From contig CAWFBJ010000031.1 of assembly GCA_963814055.1 (NCBI GenBank), positions 124,001-188,000 on the forward strand: DNA of 64,000 nt, given 5' to 3'. Positions 52,729 through 60,805 of the stretch are shown here, piece after piece. The first letter of the stretch is position 1. Each line of letters begins with the position of its first letter. The translations under genes and the position numbers were made by a program. The notes under the pieces were generated by a model that was given only the letters and a program-made list of their open reading frames with translations, did no database searches and had not been told where the DNA came from. The stretch comes from AWTP1-13 sp963814055. Its GTDB lineage: Bacteria; Pseudomonadota; Alphaproteobacteria; Rhizobiales; Hyphomicrobiaceae.

Positions 52729-54621
52729 ATGAGCCAGGCGCCCACAGAAAGCGGGCGAACCGCAGCAATGCGCACGCGTGCACGCGCCATCTGCGCCGGC
52801 GGCGGCATCGATGCGGCGGTGGCCGGCGGCACCTTACCGAAGCTCGTCGACACGACCCTGTCCGAAGGCCTGGTGCTCGGTCTGCTCAAGCAGGGCGTGT
52901 CGAAATACCTTGCCATCTTCGGCCACGGCTCGACCGATCTCGGCGAGGTGCTGCGTATCTACGAGGAGGAAGGCGTCACCCGCACCTTCAACTGCCGCAA
53001 CGAGGTGGCCATGGCGCACGCCGCCACGGCGCTGCGCTGGCAGTACGGCGAGATTCCGGCGGTGGTGACCTCGATCGGCCCGGGCGCGATGCAGGCCATG
53101 GCGGGTGCGCTGGCTGCCGCGTCGAACGGCGTCGGCGTCTACCACATCTACGGCGACGAGACGACTTTCGGCGAAGGCTACAACATGCAGCAGGTGCCGA
53201 AGGAGGAGCAGGGCCTGTTCGGCCGGATGACGGCCATCATGGGCCGTTCCTACGTGCTGCATACGCCGGAAGGCTTGCGCGATGCGCTGCGTCGAGGCGC
53301 GCTTACCGTCGCCCATCCCTATCGCGCGGGGCCGTTCTTTCTGCTGCTCCCGCTCAACACGCAGCCGGCACGGCTGACACTCAATCTTGCAGCGCTGCCG
53401 GAATGGCCGACGCTGCCCGCGCTGGCACCCGCAATCGATGCGTCGCTGGACGAAGCGGCGAAGCTGATCGCCGCCGCACGCAAGGTCGCCATCAAAGCCG
53501 GCGGCGGCACGCGCGGATACGACACTGCCGTTCGACGGCTGGCTGAAGCGGCCGGCGCTGCAGTGGTGCTGTCGCCGGGCTCCACCGGCGTGCTGCCGGA
53601 TGTGCATGCGCAGAACATGCACGTGGGCGGCTCCAAAGGCTCCATCAGCGGCAACTACGCCATGGCGGAATCGGACCTGGTCATCGTCATCGGCTCGCGC
53701 GCCGTGTGCCAGGCCGACTGCTCCGGCATCGGCTACAAGAACGCGCAACACGTCATCAACATCAACGGCGATTTCGCCGACGCCACGCACTACAACCGCA
53801 CGACGGCGCTCGTCGGGGATATCTCGGCCGTCGCCGAACGCCTGGCAGCGAAGCTCGAGGCCGCCAAGGCTTCCTCCAACAAGCGCGACTGGCTCGCTGC
53901 CTGCGCCGCCAAGAAGGCCGAGTGGACCGCCTACAAGCGCGCGCGCTTCGAGGCCGCGCCCATTCGCGACGAGGTGTGGCAGCGCCCGGCTCTGGGCCAG
54001 CCCGCCGCCATCAAGATCGTCGCCGACTTCGCCAAGGAAATCGGCGCCGCCAAGTTCTTCGATGCCGGAGACGTGCAGGCCAACGGCTTCCAGATCGTGG
54101 AAGACGAGAGAACGGGCGACACCTTTACCGAGACCGGCGCCTCCTACATGGGCTTTGCGGTGAGTGCGCTGCTCGCCTCCGCCATGGCCGACAAGCCACG
54201 CTACGGCATCGCCTTCACCGGCGACGGCTCCTTCATGATGAACCCGCAGATCCTGATCGACGGCGTCCAGCACGGCGTGCGCGGCACCATCGTCATCTTC
54301 GACAACCGGCGCATGGCGGCCATCACCGGCCTGCAGATGGCGCAATACGGGGCCGGCTTCCGCACCAACGATGGTGTGGCGGTCGACTACGTGCGTCTCG
54401 CGAGCGCCGTCACCGGCATCAACGCGATCCATGGCGGCTGGACGACCGACGACCTCAAGAGCGCGCTCAAAGCCGCGCACGCCCACGACGGCTTGTCCGT
54501 CATCCACGTGCCCGTCTACGCCGGCGAGCACGAACTCGCCGGCCTCGGGGCCTGGGGCCAATGGAACGTCGGCAACTGGTGCGAGGACGTGCAGCGCGCG
54601 TGGATGGAGCAGGACCTCTAA
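52729..54621 (+). CDS. IolD-like thiamine-diphosphate-dependent C-C hydrolase
   Basis: A 630-residue ThDP enzyme. The Pyr domain has KYLAIFGHGSTDLGEVLRIY, FNCRNEVAMAHAATALRWQY with the ThDP-activating Glu, and TSIGPGAMQAMAGALAAASN. The central domain has LSPGSTGVLPDVHAQNMHVG. The PP domain has GIAFTGDGSFMMNPQILIDG (GDG...N metal/diphosphate motif) and VIFDNRRMAAITGLQMAQYG. The C-terminus GLGAWGQWNVGNWCEDVQRA matches IolD (trihydroxycyclohexane-1,2-dione hydrolase), which opens a cyclic 1,2-dione. Related cyclohexane-1,2-dione hydrolase does the same for alicyclic degradation. No other iol genes are near, so a different cyclic substrate is likely. It follows the hydrolase gene by one codon or less. 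Confidence 0.88.
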   Translation: MSQAPTESGRTAAMRTRARAICAGGGIDAAVAGGTLPKLVDTTLSEGLVLGLLKQGVSKYLAIFGHGSTDLGEVLRIYEEEGVTRTFNCRNEVAMAHAATALRWQYGEIPAVVTSIGPGAMQAMAGALAAASNGVGVYHIYGDETTFGEGYNMQQVPKEEQGLFGRMTAIMGRSYVLHTPEGLRDALRRGALTVAHPYRAGPFFLLLPLNTQPARLTLNLAALPEWPTLPALAPAIDASLDEAAKLIAAARKVAIKAGGGTRGYDTAVRRLAEAAGAAVVLSPGSTGVLPDVHAQNMHVGGSKGSISGNYAMAESDLVIVIGSRAVCQADCSGIGYKNAQHVININGDFADATHYNRTTALVGDISAVAERLAAKLEAAKASSNKRDWLAACAAKKAEWTAYKRARFEAAPIRDEVWQRPALGQPAAIKIVADFAKEIGAAKFFDAGDVQANGFQIVEDERTGDTFTETGASYMGFAVSALLASAMADKPRYGIAFTGDGSFMMNPQILIDGVQHGVRGTIVIFDNRRMAAITGLQMAQYGAGFRTNDGVAVDYVRLASAVTGINAIHGGWTTDDLKSALKAAHAHDGLSVIHVPVYAGEHELAGLGAWGQWNVGNWCEDVQRAWMEQDL

Positions 54622-54643
54622 CCCATCCGTCATTCCGAAGGCC

Positions 54644-54660
54644 GACGCTTGCGGAGCGTC
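54644..54660. repeat. small palindrome downstream of the catabolic cluster
   Basis: GACGCT-TGCGG-AGCGTC (54644-54660) is flanked by CATTCCGAAGG and ATCCGGGAT. It is a REP-like sequence that could also act as a weak transcription terminator 22 bp after the IolD-like stop codon. A sequence with the same CCGGGAT core occurs at 56925-56961. Confidence 0.45.
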
Positions 54661-54830
54661 ATCCGGGATCTCGTTCACCAAGCTCAGTTCACGCTCTAAT
54701 TCCGCGCGACAAACTCCGCCCGCGGGACTATAGTGTCGGCTGAAAGCCTTCGCGGGTCGCGCCCTACGATCAGGCGGTTTGCCGTACATGGCGTTGCGCC
54801 CCCGAACCCTAGCGTTCAGGAGGACATGTC

Positions 54831-55733
54831 ATGGCGCATGCAACAGATGTCATCCTACCCACGCAACCGGCGCGCGGACTACCTGCGATACGTTCGATCG
54901 GGTTCGGCGATCTCAAGTATGCCCTGGCAAAAGGCCTGGAGGACTTCCGGGCCATGCCGACGCATGTGATTTTCCTCAGCCTGATCTATCCCATCGCGGG
55001 AATTGCGATCTGGCGCGCGACCTTCGGATATGACGTCGTTCCTCTACTCTACCCGCTCGCCGCGGGTTTCGCACTCATCGGCCCGTTCGCAGCCATCGGC
55101 CTCTACGAGCTGAGCCGGCGCCGCGAACTCGGCCTGGATACGTCCTGGAAGCACGTGTTCGACATCATCCACTCGCCATCCATCTGGGGGCTTGCGGCTC
55201 TTGGACTGTTCCTGCTCGCAATCTTCGGTGTCTGGCTTGCCGTCGCCAACGGCATCTATGTCGCCAACTTCGGGTATCGCCAACCAGCAACGCTGACCGA
55301 GTTTGCCGACATGGTGCTCGCCACGCCGGAAGGCCACAGGCTTATTGTGGTGGGCAATGTGGTCGGCTTCCTGTTCGCAGTGTTGGCCTTTGCGCTGAGC
55401 GTGGTGTCGTTTCCGCTGCTGCTCGATCGCAATGTCGGAGTGCCGGTGGCGATTGCCACGTCGGTTCGGGCAATCCTCAAGAACCCCGGGACGATGGTCC
55501 TTTGGGGGTTGATCGTGGCCGCTGGGCTGGCACTCGGTTCCCTGCCGTTCTTCTTCGGCCTTGCGGTGGTGATGCCCGTGTTAGGCCACGCGACCTGGCA
55601 TTTGTATCGGCGGGTGGTGGAGCCGGATTCGAGCCCGCGGCCCGAGTATCACCCGCAGCCAAAAGGGCGGCGCTATGCGGCGGATTTCCCGTCGTCTCTG
55701 TTGGCGCCGATCTCGCGCAAGGTTCAGCCCTAA
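54831..55733 (+). CDS. DUF2189 domain-containing membrane protein
   Basis: A 300-residue inner-membrane protein with about six hydrophobic helices. IRSIGFGDLKYALAKGLEDF, then RAMPTHVIFLSLIYPIAGIA, LAAGFALIGPFAAIGLYELS and RRRELGLDTSWKHVFDI are typical DUF2189 segments. LGHATWHLYRRVVEPDSSPR and a polar tail close the protein. AGGAGG lies 9 bases before the ATG. The family's function is unknown. A possible terminator (AACCGCGG ... CCGCGGTT, 55732-55756) overlaps the stop codon. Confidence 0.9.
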   Translation: MAHATDVILPTQPARGLPAIRSIGFGDLKYALAKGLEDFRAMPTHVIFLSLIYPIAGIAIWRATFGYDVVPLLYPLAAGFALIGPFAAIGLYELSRRRELGLDTSWKHVFDIIHSPSIWGLAALGLFLLAIFGVWLAVANGIYVANFGYRQPATLTEFADMVLATPEGHRLIVVGNVVGFLFAVLAFALSVVSFPLLLDRNVGVPVAIATSVRAILKNPGTMVLWGLIVAAGLALGSLPFFFGLAVVMPVLGHATWHLYRRVVEPDSSPRPEYHPQPKGRRYAADFPSSLLAPISRKVQP

Positions 55734-55756
55734 CCGCGGAGGATACCGCCGCGGTT
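55732..55756 (+). terminator. hairpin after the DUF2189 gene
   Basis: AACCGCGG (55732-55739), a 9-base loop and CCGCGGTT (55749-55756) form a perfect 8-bp stem starting in the stop codon. No clear U-tract follows, so termination efficiency is uncertain. Confidence 0.5.
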
Positions 55757-56035
55757 CGTCAGTCCGCAAAAAACCCGCGGCGTGCTGTGGGTACCTGCCC
55801 GTGACGCAGGTGCTGCTGGCAAGCGCGCCCGCCTAGAGACACTCGATCTGCTCTGTTGTGTGAACTCGCGTCTGGCGCGCCGCGAGCGCCTATGATTCCA
55901 GCCGGCGACGTTAGTTGCAATCCCGCAACACGGCCCCTGAGGGGTGCCGAGCTTCTCAAGTATGGGAAGCTATATAGGATTGCTCTCGCGATTGTTGTAA
56001 GCCATTGGCTCTATTCTTTGTGTCCACCATTGCCG
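55734..56035. other. 302-bp region before the nucleotide-sugar dehydrogenase remnant
   Basis: Apart from the hairpin at 55732-55756 I see no gene or RNA. The frame of the following gene is open back to 55856, but this part has no family resemblance. Base composition falls toward AT around 55965-56010 (promoter-like), unlike its neighbours. Confidence 0.35.
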
Positions 56036-56890
56036 ATGCGAGGGGACTGCGTGCGACCCTGTTTGAGCCTCGATGATCTTCGTATCGGAGTGATTGGGCT
56101 TGGCTACGTCGGCCTGCCGCTCGCGGTGCATCTGGGACGCCGCTTTCCGGTCCTTGGGTTTGACATCAACAATCAGCGCGTGACGGAGCTCGAACGCGCT
56201 CACGACCGCACGCGTGAGTGCACAGAGGAAGATTTCAGGGAAGCCAAGAAACTCCGGTTTACGGGGAGCCGGGAAGAACTCAAGGACGTCAATTTTTTCA
56301 TCGTAACAGTGCCAACGCCCATTGACGCTGCCAAACGGCCTGATCTCACACCGCTCCAGAAGGCCAGCGAAACGATCGGCAAAGTGATCGGCAAAGGCGC
56401 CGTCGTCGTCTACGAGTCGACGGTATATCCTGGCGGCACAGAAGAGATTTGCATTCCAATAATTGAAAGGACTTCCGGTCTCAAATTCAATGTCGATTTC
56501 TTCGCTGGCTATAGCCCCGAACGCATCAATCCATCGGATTACGCCCGGCCATTTCCAAAGATCAAGAAGGTCACCTCCGGGTCCACGCCTGAAATTGCGG
56601 AACTGGTTGATCAGGTCTATCGGAGCGTCGTCAGCGCCGGCACGCACAAGGCAAGCTCCATCCGGGTAGCCGAGGCGGCAAAGATAATCGAGAATGTGCA
56701 GCGCGATGTGAACATCGCGCTTGTGAACGAACTGGCGATGCTGTTCAAGCGCATGGGTCTCGAGACCCGAGAGATACTCGAAGCCGCCGAGACGAAATGG
56801 AACTTCCACTACTATCGGCCGGGCCTGGTCGGAGGGCACTGCATAGGAGTTGACCCCTATTACCTCACGCATAAAGTTCGGCAACGGTGA
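56036..56890 (+). pseudogene. nucleotide-sugar dehydrogenase (UDP-ManNAc/GalNAc dehydrogenase-like), 3'-truncated
   Basis: 284 residues from ATG 56036. The NAD-binding N-terminal domain is IGVIGLGYVGLPLAVHLGRR, then VLGFDINNQRVTELERAHDR, VTVPTPIDAAKRPDLTPLQK and VVYESTVYPGGTEEICIPII. The central helical domain has AEAAKIIENVQRDVNIALVN, then ELAMLFKRMGLE. The catalytic cysteine motif GLVGGHCIGVDPYYLTHK is present, but the frame stops five codons later; the C-terminal UDP-binding domain of about 130 residues is missing. Full proteins (WbpA/TviB/VipA type) have about 425. A palindromic repeat begins 35 bp after the stop. Codon usage is more AT-rich than neighbours, suggesting transfer with surface-polysaccharide genes. 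Probably inactive. Confidence 0.82.
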
Positions 56891-56924
56891 GGCGCAGTAC
56901 GCGTGAGCGCACCGTGTCTGGCAG

Positions 56925-56961
56925 ATCCCGGATAGCCTTGCTGCGCTTTGGCTTCCGGGAT
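56925..56961. repeat. palindromic repeat at the truncation point
   Basis: ATCCCGGATAGCC (56925-56937) pairs with GGCTTCCGGGAT (56950-56961), leaving a small internal loop. It belongs to a common REP-like type in Hyphomicrobiales intergenic DNA and lies between the truncated dehydrogenase and the SDR gene. Confidence 0.6.
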
Positions 56962-56975
56962 GACGGCGGGGTTGG

Positions 56976-57746
56976 CTAGATCGCGCGGTAGCCGCCGTCG
57001 GCCATGATGATGGAGCCGGTGACGTAGGCGGAGAGGTCGGAGGCGAGGAAGAGCGCCGGGCCGACGATGTCCTCGGGCTTGCCGGCGCGGCCAAGCGGGG
57101 TGTGGTCGAGGAAGATCTTCACCAGCTCGGGGTTGCTGGCGCGCACCTTCTCATTCAATGGGGTTTCAATCAGGCCGGGGCCGATGGCGTTGACGCGCAC
57201 GCCGTCCTTGCCGAGTTCCGCCGCCAGCGCACGCGTGAAGCCCAATACGCCGTGCTTGGAGGTGGTGTAAGCGGGTGAATTCGGCGTGCGCACATGCACG
57301 AACGACTGGATTGAGGCGATGTTGACGATCTGGCCCTTGGTGGCGCGGAGCTGACCGAGGAATGCGTGCGTGACGTTGAAGGTGCCGGTGAGGTTGATGC
57401 CGATGACGTCGTCCCAGTCCGTGACGACGGCTTCGGGGTCGGCGGTGAAGGCGTTGCGGCGGTTGATACCCGCGTTGTTCACCAGCACGGAGACTTGGCC
57501 AATGGTCTTGCCGATATCTTCGGCAAGCGTACGGCAGCTTTCGCGCTCGGTGACGTCGAGCCTGAAGCTGACAGCCTTGCCGCCGGCCGCTTGAATCGAC
57601 TTGGCGGTTGCCGCGGCCGTCTCGGCATTGATGTCGAGGACGACGACATTTGCGCCCTCCCTGGCGTAGCCGAGCGCAATGGCCTGGCCGATGCCCGATC
57701 CCGCGCCGGTGACAACCGCGATGCGTCTTTGGAGAAGCCCGCTCAT
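56976..57746 (-). CDS. SDR-family oxidoreductase (3-oxoacyl-ACP reductase/gluconate dehydrogenase-like)
   Basis: A 256-residue classical short-chain dehydrogenase. Cofactor motif VVTGAGSGIGQAIALGYARE, Asp at the end of strand 2 (VVVLDINAET, indicating NAD preference), VSVLVNNAGINRRN, serine segment IVNIASIQSFVHV, and catalytic YTTSKHGVLGFTRALAAELG. The ending YVTGSIIMADGGYRAI is canonical. Upstream of the ATG is AGGGAGGAAAAG. Substrate not predictable; in this genome it is the intact counterpart to the broken SDR at 6.1-6.9 kb. Convergent with the truncated sugar-nucleotide dehydrogenase. Confidence 0.92.
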   Translation of the reverse strand: MSGLLQRRIAVVTGAGSGIGQAIALGYAREGANVVVLDINAETAAATAKSIQAAGGKAVSFRLDVTERESCRTLAEDIGKTIGQVSVLVNNAGINRRNAFTADPEAVVTDWDDVIGINLTGTFNVTHAFLGQLRATKGQIVNIASIQSFVHVRTPNSPAYTTSKHGVLGFTRALAAELGKDGVRVNAIGPGLIETPLNEKVRASNPELVKIFLDHTPLGRAGKPEDIVGPALFLASDLSAYVTGSIIMADGGYRAI

Positions 57747-57848
57747 CTTTTCCTCCCTGTCTATGCTGGTTAGGACAACATTGCCTCGTAATCGAAAATC
57801 TGCCTAGTGCGCCCTACCAGCCTCGCGGAGCATCGGCGCATCTCAAGG

Positions 57849-57880
57849 AAAAGGCTGCGCTCCTTAAAGGAGCGCAGCCC
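57849..57880 (-). terminator. rho-independent terminator of the EF-hand gene
   Basis: On the minus strand GGCTGCGCTCCTT and AAGGAGCGCAGCC form a near-perfect 12-13 bp hairpin (57853-57879), followed by TTTTCC. It starts about 33 bases downstream of the EF-hand stop codon. It is the clearest intrinsic terminator of the window. Confidence 0.85.
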
Positions 57881-57912
57881 GGGCACGCCGTTACTGTTGA
57901 AAGATGATTGCG

Positions 57913-58173
57913 TTAGTTGATGGTGCCGGCCTTCGAAGCCGCGGCGAACTCATCGCGAGAGATCTTGCCGTCCTTGTTGGCGTCGATCTTCGCCAGGTTT
58001 GCCTTGAAGGCGTCGACCTCGGCGCCTTCAAGTGTGCCGTTGCCGTTCTTGTCGGCCGCCTTGAACTTCACTTCGACGGCAGCGGAGGGAGCGGCAGGCG
58101 GCGTCGACTGGGCCAGCGCCGCGCTGGACGCGACGGCAACTGCAAGCAAGGTACCGGTGACAAGTTTCATCAT
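57913..58173 (-). CDS. secreted EF-hand calcium-binding protein
   Basis: 86 residues from ATG 58173 (or the adjacent ATG 58170), preceded by AGGAGG. A signal peptide covers about 1-21 (LVTGTLLAVAVASSAALAQ). The mature protein has two EF-hand loops with ligands in the right places: DKNGNGTLEGAE and DANKDGKISRDE (positions 1, 3, 5, 9 and 12). Small two-EF-hand periplasmic proteins are frequent in Hyphomicrobiales; role unknown, perhaps calcium buffering or sensing. A strong terminator follows, so it is transcribed as a single gene. Confidence 0.88.
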   Translation of the reverse strand: MMKLVTGTLLAVAVASSAALAQSTPPAAPSAAVEVKFKAADKNGNGTLEGAEVDAFKANLAKIDANKDGKISRDEFAAASKAGTIN

Positions 58174-58427
58174 TGAGACCTCCTTTTGCCGAGGGGGATC
58201 CTCGGTCATCAGTTGCACGCAGTATCGGAGCGGTGAGGTGAACCCGCCGCAAACGGATCGTTTAAGGGAGATTCATCTCCCTGCCGCGAACATGACACGC
58301 TCGCCTTCAGCTCACGCTTGGAAAGCGCCTGGAATTGGCCTCCACCGCGTGAACAATCGTCAGGAGCTTTTTTGGATCGACACGTTAGCTGCCAGGGTTG
58401 AGCGCGACAGGACGTAGCAGGACGCCC

Positions 58428-59594
58428 CTATCTCCACGCCGCGGGCAGGTTCAACAGGCCGCGGAAGGCCCAGCCGCCGATGCGCACCGGATCCGTGTCA
58501 TCGAGGCGTAAAGACTCGAGCCGGGCGAACGCGCTGGGCAGTGCCACATCTGCCACCATGGCGCGTGAGGCCCAGGCGCCGGCGCAATAGTGCGGGCCGG
58601 CGCCGAAGGCGATGCTCTTGGAGGTGTCGCGCGTCACGTCGAACTTGTCCGCGTCGCGAAAATGCGCCTCGTCGCGGTTGGCCGAGCCGAACATGAAGAA
58701 AACGCGGTCTTCCGGCTCCAGGTCGATGCCGTTGATCGACCAAGCCTTGGCGATGCGCCTCGGCGACATGCCGATGGGCGAGATCCAACGCGCATACTCC
58801 TCGAACACCTGCACCCAGCGCACTTTCCCAGCGAGGACTGACTCGAGTTGTTCGGGATGGGTAAGCAGGGCCCAGATGCAGCCGGCGATGGCGTCTCGCG
58901 GCTCGTTCTGGCCGCCGCTGATGGCGAGTTTGATGTTGGCGCGCACGCTTTCCATGGGCATGCCGCCTTCGAGCATCACGCTGAGCAGGCTGGGATTGGG
59001 CGCTCTTGCAAGCACTGGAACCATGTCGTCGATGGCCGCGTCGATACCGGCCGTCGCCGCGTGGCAGCGCGCTTCCACGGCCGGATCGCCGGCGTAGTTG
59101 GCGATGCCGTCGATCATGGCCTGCGACCAGGCATCCATGTCCTGATAGCGCATGCTGGTGAGACCGGTGATGGCTTTCAGGCATTCCGCCGACAGCGGAA
59201 GGGCGAAGGCTTTCACCAGGTCGGCGCGGCCCGCCGGCGCCAACTCATCCAGCAGCCGGTCGGCGTGCGTCTGGAACTGCGCACTCCAATGGGCTTTTAC
59301 CGTCTTGGGCGAGACTGAAGGAAAGATCGCCTTGCGCTCGGACACGTGTGCGTCGCCGTCTTTGCGCATCATGTTGTGGCCCATGAGCTTGTTCATGAGC
59401 CCGTTGGGCTGGTGCGAGCTGAACACGTCGATGATCTTCTCCGACACGAAGATGTCGTCGCGGCGGGTGAACAGCGTGCTGCCGAGCTGGGGGACGAAAG
59501 CGATCGGCGCCTCGCGGCGCAGGCGTGCAAGCACGGGGTAGGGATCGCGCCAGAACGCGGCGGGATCGATGTCGAAGCGCGGCGCGTGACCCAT
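58428..59594 (-). CDS. cytochrome P450
   Basis: A 388-residue soluble bacterial P450. The haem-ligand loop is FGAGPHYCAGAWASRAMV (FxxGxxxCxG), the ExxR motif is in VQVFEEYARWISPI, and the ERR partner region is DRVFFMFGSANRDEAHF. The I-helix reads KLAISGGQNEPRDAIAG: the acid-Thr pair that normally delivers protons (GGxDT) is replaced by N-E-P. Such NEPRD-type helices occur in a subset of proteobacterial P450s, and oxygen activation may differ. No ferredoxin or reductase gene is adjacent. Substrate unknown. Length and start (MGHAPRFDIDPAAFWRDPYP) are normal. Confidence 0.92.
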   Translation of the reverse strand: MGHAPRFDIDPAAFWRDPYPVLARLRREAPIAFVPQLGSTLFTRRDDIFVSEKIIDVFSSHQPNGLMNKLMGHNMMRKDGDAHVSERKAIFPSVSPKTVKAHWSAQFQTHADRLLDELAPAGRADLVKAFALPLSAECLKAITGLTSMRYQDMDAWSQAMIDGIANYAGDPAVEARCHAATAGIDAAIDDMVPVLARAPNPSLLSVMLEGGMPMESVRANIKLAISGGQNEPRDAIAGCIWALLTHPEQLESVLAGKVRWVQVFEEYARWISPIGMSPRRIAKAWSINGIDLEPEDRVFFMFGSANRDEAHFRDADKFDVTRDTSKSIAFGAGPHYCAGAWASRAMVADVALPSAFARLESLRLDDTDPVRIGGWAFRGLLNLPAAWR

Positions 59595-59739
59595 GGCGGC
59601 GGCATCCAGGAGCGGGGGTACCTAGGTCGCACAATTGGCCAGGATGGTGATTTCCGCAACCTCCGAAAGCATTGACTCCAGGCCGGGGCGTTGCCACCTA
59701 ACGATGCGCCCGATTGAAAGCGATGGAACATAATCAGCG

Positions 59740-60105
59740 GTGAAGATTCCAGGTCCCGATCATCCAATCACGCTCGCGGCGAATGCCAAGCGGGTGCGCG
59801 TACTGTTCAACGGCCGCATTGTTGCCGATACGGTGCGCGCGCTGACGCTGCGTGAGACGAGCTATCGGCCGGTGCAGTATATTCCGCGCGAGGATGCCGA
59901 CATGGCGCTGTTCTCGCGTACGGCGCACGTGACGCACTGCCCCTACAAGGGGGATGCCGCGTACTTCAGCCTGAATGTCGATGGACGCGTGAGCGAGAAT
60001 GCCGTGTGGACCTATGAGACGCCCTATCCGGCCATGGCGGAGATCAAGGCGTATCTGGCGTTCTACCCCAGCCGCGTCGATTGCATCGAGGAGGTGGGTG
60101 ATTGA
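59740..60105 (+). CDS. DUF427 domain-containing protein
   Basis: 121 residues from a GTG at 59740. RVRVLFNGRIVADTVRALTL, then YIPREDADMALFSRTAHVTH and CPYKGDAAYFSLNVDGRVSE, then VWTYETPYPAMAEIKAYLAF and YPSRVDCIE, are the conserved DUF427 pattern. The family is a small beta-structured domain of unknown function, frequent in actinobacteria and alphaproteobacteria. It is divergent from the P450 gene (gap 145 bp). Confidence 0.92.
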   Translation: MKIPGPDHPITLAANAKRVRVLFNGRIVADTVRALTLRETSYRPVQYIPREDADMALFSRTAHVTHCPYKGDAAYFSLNVDGRVSENAVWTYETPYPAMAEIKAYLAFYPSRVDCIEEVGD

Positions 60106-60268
60106 GCGTCCGGTGCGGTAAAGGCTGGGTGCCATGGGGTACAGGCGCCTAAGAAGCCGGTAACGATTTCGAGAAGACCTCTCGTTCGTATCAAAGACAT
60201 TGAACAGGTTGATTTTGCCGTGATAGTCGGAGCTGTATTGCTGCGCATCGGGTGCGGAGATGGGTCCC

Positions 60269-60637
60269 ATGAAGCTTTCTGATGACAAGGCGCGCCGGCT
60301 GACCCGGCTGGTGTGGCGCGACAGGGCGCGCACCTGGCTGCCCGTTGCCGCCGGTGCGCTGGTTTTGATTGCGGCGGTATTTTTCCTCACCGAAACGCAG
60401 ATCGACCATGCCGACCGCACCGTCGACGTGAAGGTGCATGGGGCCACAGTGGTGGACATCAAGCGCACTGCGGCGCGGGGGGCGGCGGTGGTGCATGTGC
60501 GCCTGGAAGACGGGCGCGATGTCGATGCTGTCAGTCTGTTCCGCGTGGCGCCGACGTCGGGATCGCACGTGGTCGTCAACGAGGAACTGCATACATCCGG
60601 ACGCCTGACGTACGACATCGTTCGATTTGCCGAGTAG
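60269..60637 (+). CDS. single-pass membrane protein of unknown function (122 aa)
   Basis: GGAG at 60256-60259 is spaced properly for the ATG at 60269 (an ATG at 60260 directly abuts it). The basic N-terminus (KARRLTRLVWRDRARTW) is followed by one transmembrane helix at about 24-41 (LPVAAGALVLIAAVFFL) and a periplasmic beta-rich domain of about 80 residues (DVKVHGATVVDIKRTAARGA, AVVHVRLEDGRDVDAVSLFR). By topology an N-in, C-out inner-membrane protein. No family recognised. Confidence 0.65.
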   Translation: MKLSDDKARRLTRLVWRDRARTWLPVAAGALVLIAAVFFLTETQIDHADRTVDVKVHGATVVDIKRTAARGAAVVHVRLEDGRDVDAVSLFRVAPTSGSHVVVNEELHTSGRLTYDIVRFAE

Positions 60638-60805
60638 GGCTTTTTCGAGGGGGACGTCGCAGAGACCCTCCGTATTCCCTGACCTCGGCTGACGCGGCAT
60701 TCGGCCTCGGTTTTGCCGGTATACGTGGCATGCTGCCTTTTTACCGCTAGTGTAATGCGATACATTGCTTCGCAACGGCGTCAAGTTTGGAATGCGGGAC
60801 CAAGC

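Noticed and set aside
52834..54789. 651-codon antisense open frame across the IolD-like gene
   Set aside because: High-GC shadow of a clearly coding gene; composition is Arg/Gly/Ala-rich without any family motif.
55600..55680. tRNA-like TTCGAGCCC sequence at the end of the DUF2189 gene
   Set aside because: Only a T-loop-like string; no acceptor or anticodon stem can be formed, and it is inside a coding frame.
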